Below, one piece after another: positions 5,460 to 5,676 of a stretch of DNA of 5,676 bases. The stretch spans positions 1-5,676 of the forward strand of contig SDOA01000184.1 of NCBI GenBank assembly GCA_004524595.1. Reading direction: 5' to 3'. The position numbers and the translations under genes are program-made. The notes beneath the pieces are model-generated. The model did no database searches. It was not told the DNA's origin and saw nothing but the letters and a program-made list of their open reading frames with translations. Numbering within the stretch: position 1 is the stretch's first letter; each line of letters starts with the position of its first letter. This DNA is from Candidatus Thorarchaeota archaeon (GTDB taxonomy: Archaea > Asgardarchaeota > Thorarchaeia > Thorarchaeales > Thorarchaeaceae).

Positions 5460-5644
5460 ATGAAAATCTTTGTGCTTGCATGAGCAATCTACTCGAACGT
5501 GATGATTTATGCGGGAGAATTGAAATCCAATCCTATTTCAATCATTGAATTTTGCATAATAAGGTAGAGATCTTTGAGAGATAAAATAATCAGAAAAGTG
5601 GGTGATGTATGTTTTTCTCTTCAAAACATCGCCCACTTCATTTT
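5460..5644 (+). ncRNA. Candidate small structured transcript
   Basis: The last 319 bases (5358-5676) have no convincing gene. They contain a TATA-like box at 5431-5440, an expected transcription start near 5460, internal complementary segments at 5519-5549, and a 13-bp hairpin ending at 5638 followed by TTTT at 5641-5644. Together these outline a transcript of about 185 nt. From 5460 it could also encode a 7-residue peptide (MKIFVLA) whose TGA overlaps, as ATGA, the start of a 22-codon frame (5480-5548). No known RNA family is recognised. The hairpin could instead terminate a minus-strand gene from the right, so the call is tentative. Confidence 0.25.
5596..5638. terminator. Long 13-bp hairpin, possible bidirectional terminator
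   Basis: Bases 5596-5608 pair with 5626-5638: 13 bp including one T-G wobble, with core AGTGGG/CCCACT. A T-rich tract follows on either strand (TTTT at 5641-5644 on plus; complement of 5594-5597 and of 5584-5590 on minus). The loop can form an alternative inner stem (ATGTTTT with AAAACAT). It lies directly next to an in-frame TGA on the minus strand at 5638-5640, which suits the end of a gene entering from the right. Confidence 0.5.
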
Positions 5645-5676
5645 AAATTAAAGAAAGATTGTATCCCCATAGAATC

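Noticed and set aside
1..5676. CRISPR array, tRNA, rRNA, insertion sequence or defence system
   Set aside because: Reading through both strands I saw no spaced direct-repeat array, tRNA-like cloverleaf, rRNA-like sequence, transposase motif or terminal inverted repeats.

Overview
The window looks like archaeal DNA, most likely from an Asgard archaeon (Thorarchaeia/Heimdallarchaeia-like); this is an inference from gene content. The pointers are: a surface protein made of beta-sandwich repeats with a Thr-rich stalk and a C-terminal membrane anchor; remains of a leucine-rich-repeat gene with a 24-residue period; TTG/GTG starts and no clear Shine-Dalgarno sites; a TATA-like box about 27 nt upstream of one ATG, as in leaderless archaeal transcripts; and a heliorhodopsin. 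A Thermoplasmata-type archaeon is the main alternative.

Layout. Bases 1-2085 (+) hold the C-terminal part of a large secreted, membrane-anchored protein, open at the left edge and followed by a clear hairpin-T terminator (2093-2126). Bases 2086-2475 have no intact gene, but the minus strand at 2228-2453 carries a decayed leucine-rich-repeat segment broken by a frameshift. Bases 2476-3444 (-) encode a TPR protein with an unrecognised N-terminal alpha/beta region. A 139-bp divergent promoter region separates it from a four-helix membrane protein, 3584-3991 (+), resembling DUF6992. After a hairpin-T terminator comes the most notable gene, a heliorhodopsin at 4134-4958 (+), with the retinal lysine, counterion glutamate and SxxxK motif all present. 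A strong terminator follows, then a 72-residue zinc-ribbon protein at 5139-5357 (+) with its own promoter. The last 319 bases contain no convincing protein gene but show an ordered set of signals (TATA-like box, alternative stems, 13-bp terminal hairpin) that could be a small RNA, or the 3' end region of a minus-strand gene entering from the right.

How the genes relate. Terminators and separate promoters suggest mostly single-gene transcripts rather than an operon. The 4-TM protein, heliorhodopsin and zinc ribbon lie on the same strand and are neighbours, so a functional link (light-responsive membrane protein plus small cytoplasmic zinc-binding partner) is possible but unproven. No retinal biosynthesis gene, histidine kinase or ion-pumping rhodopsin is in the window.
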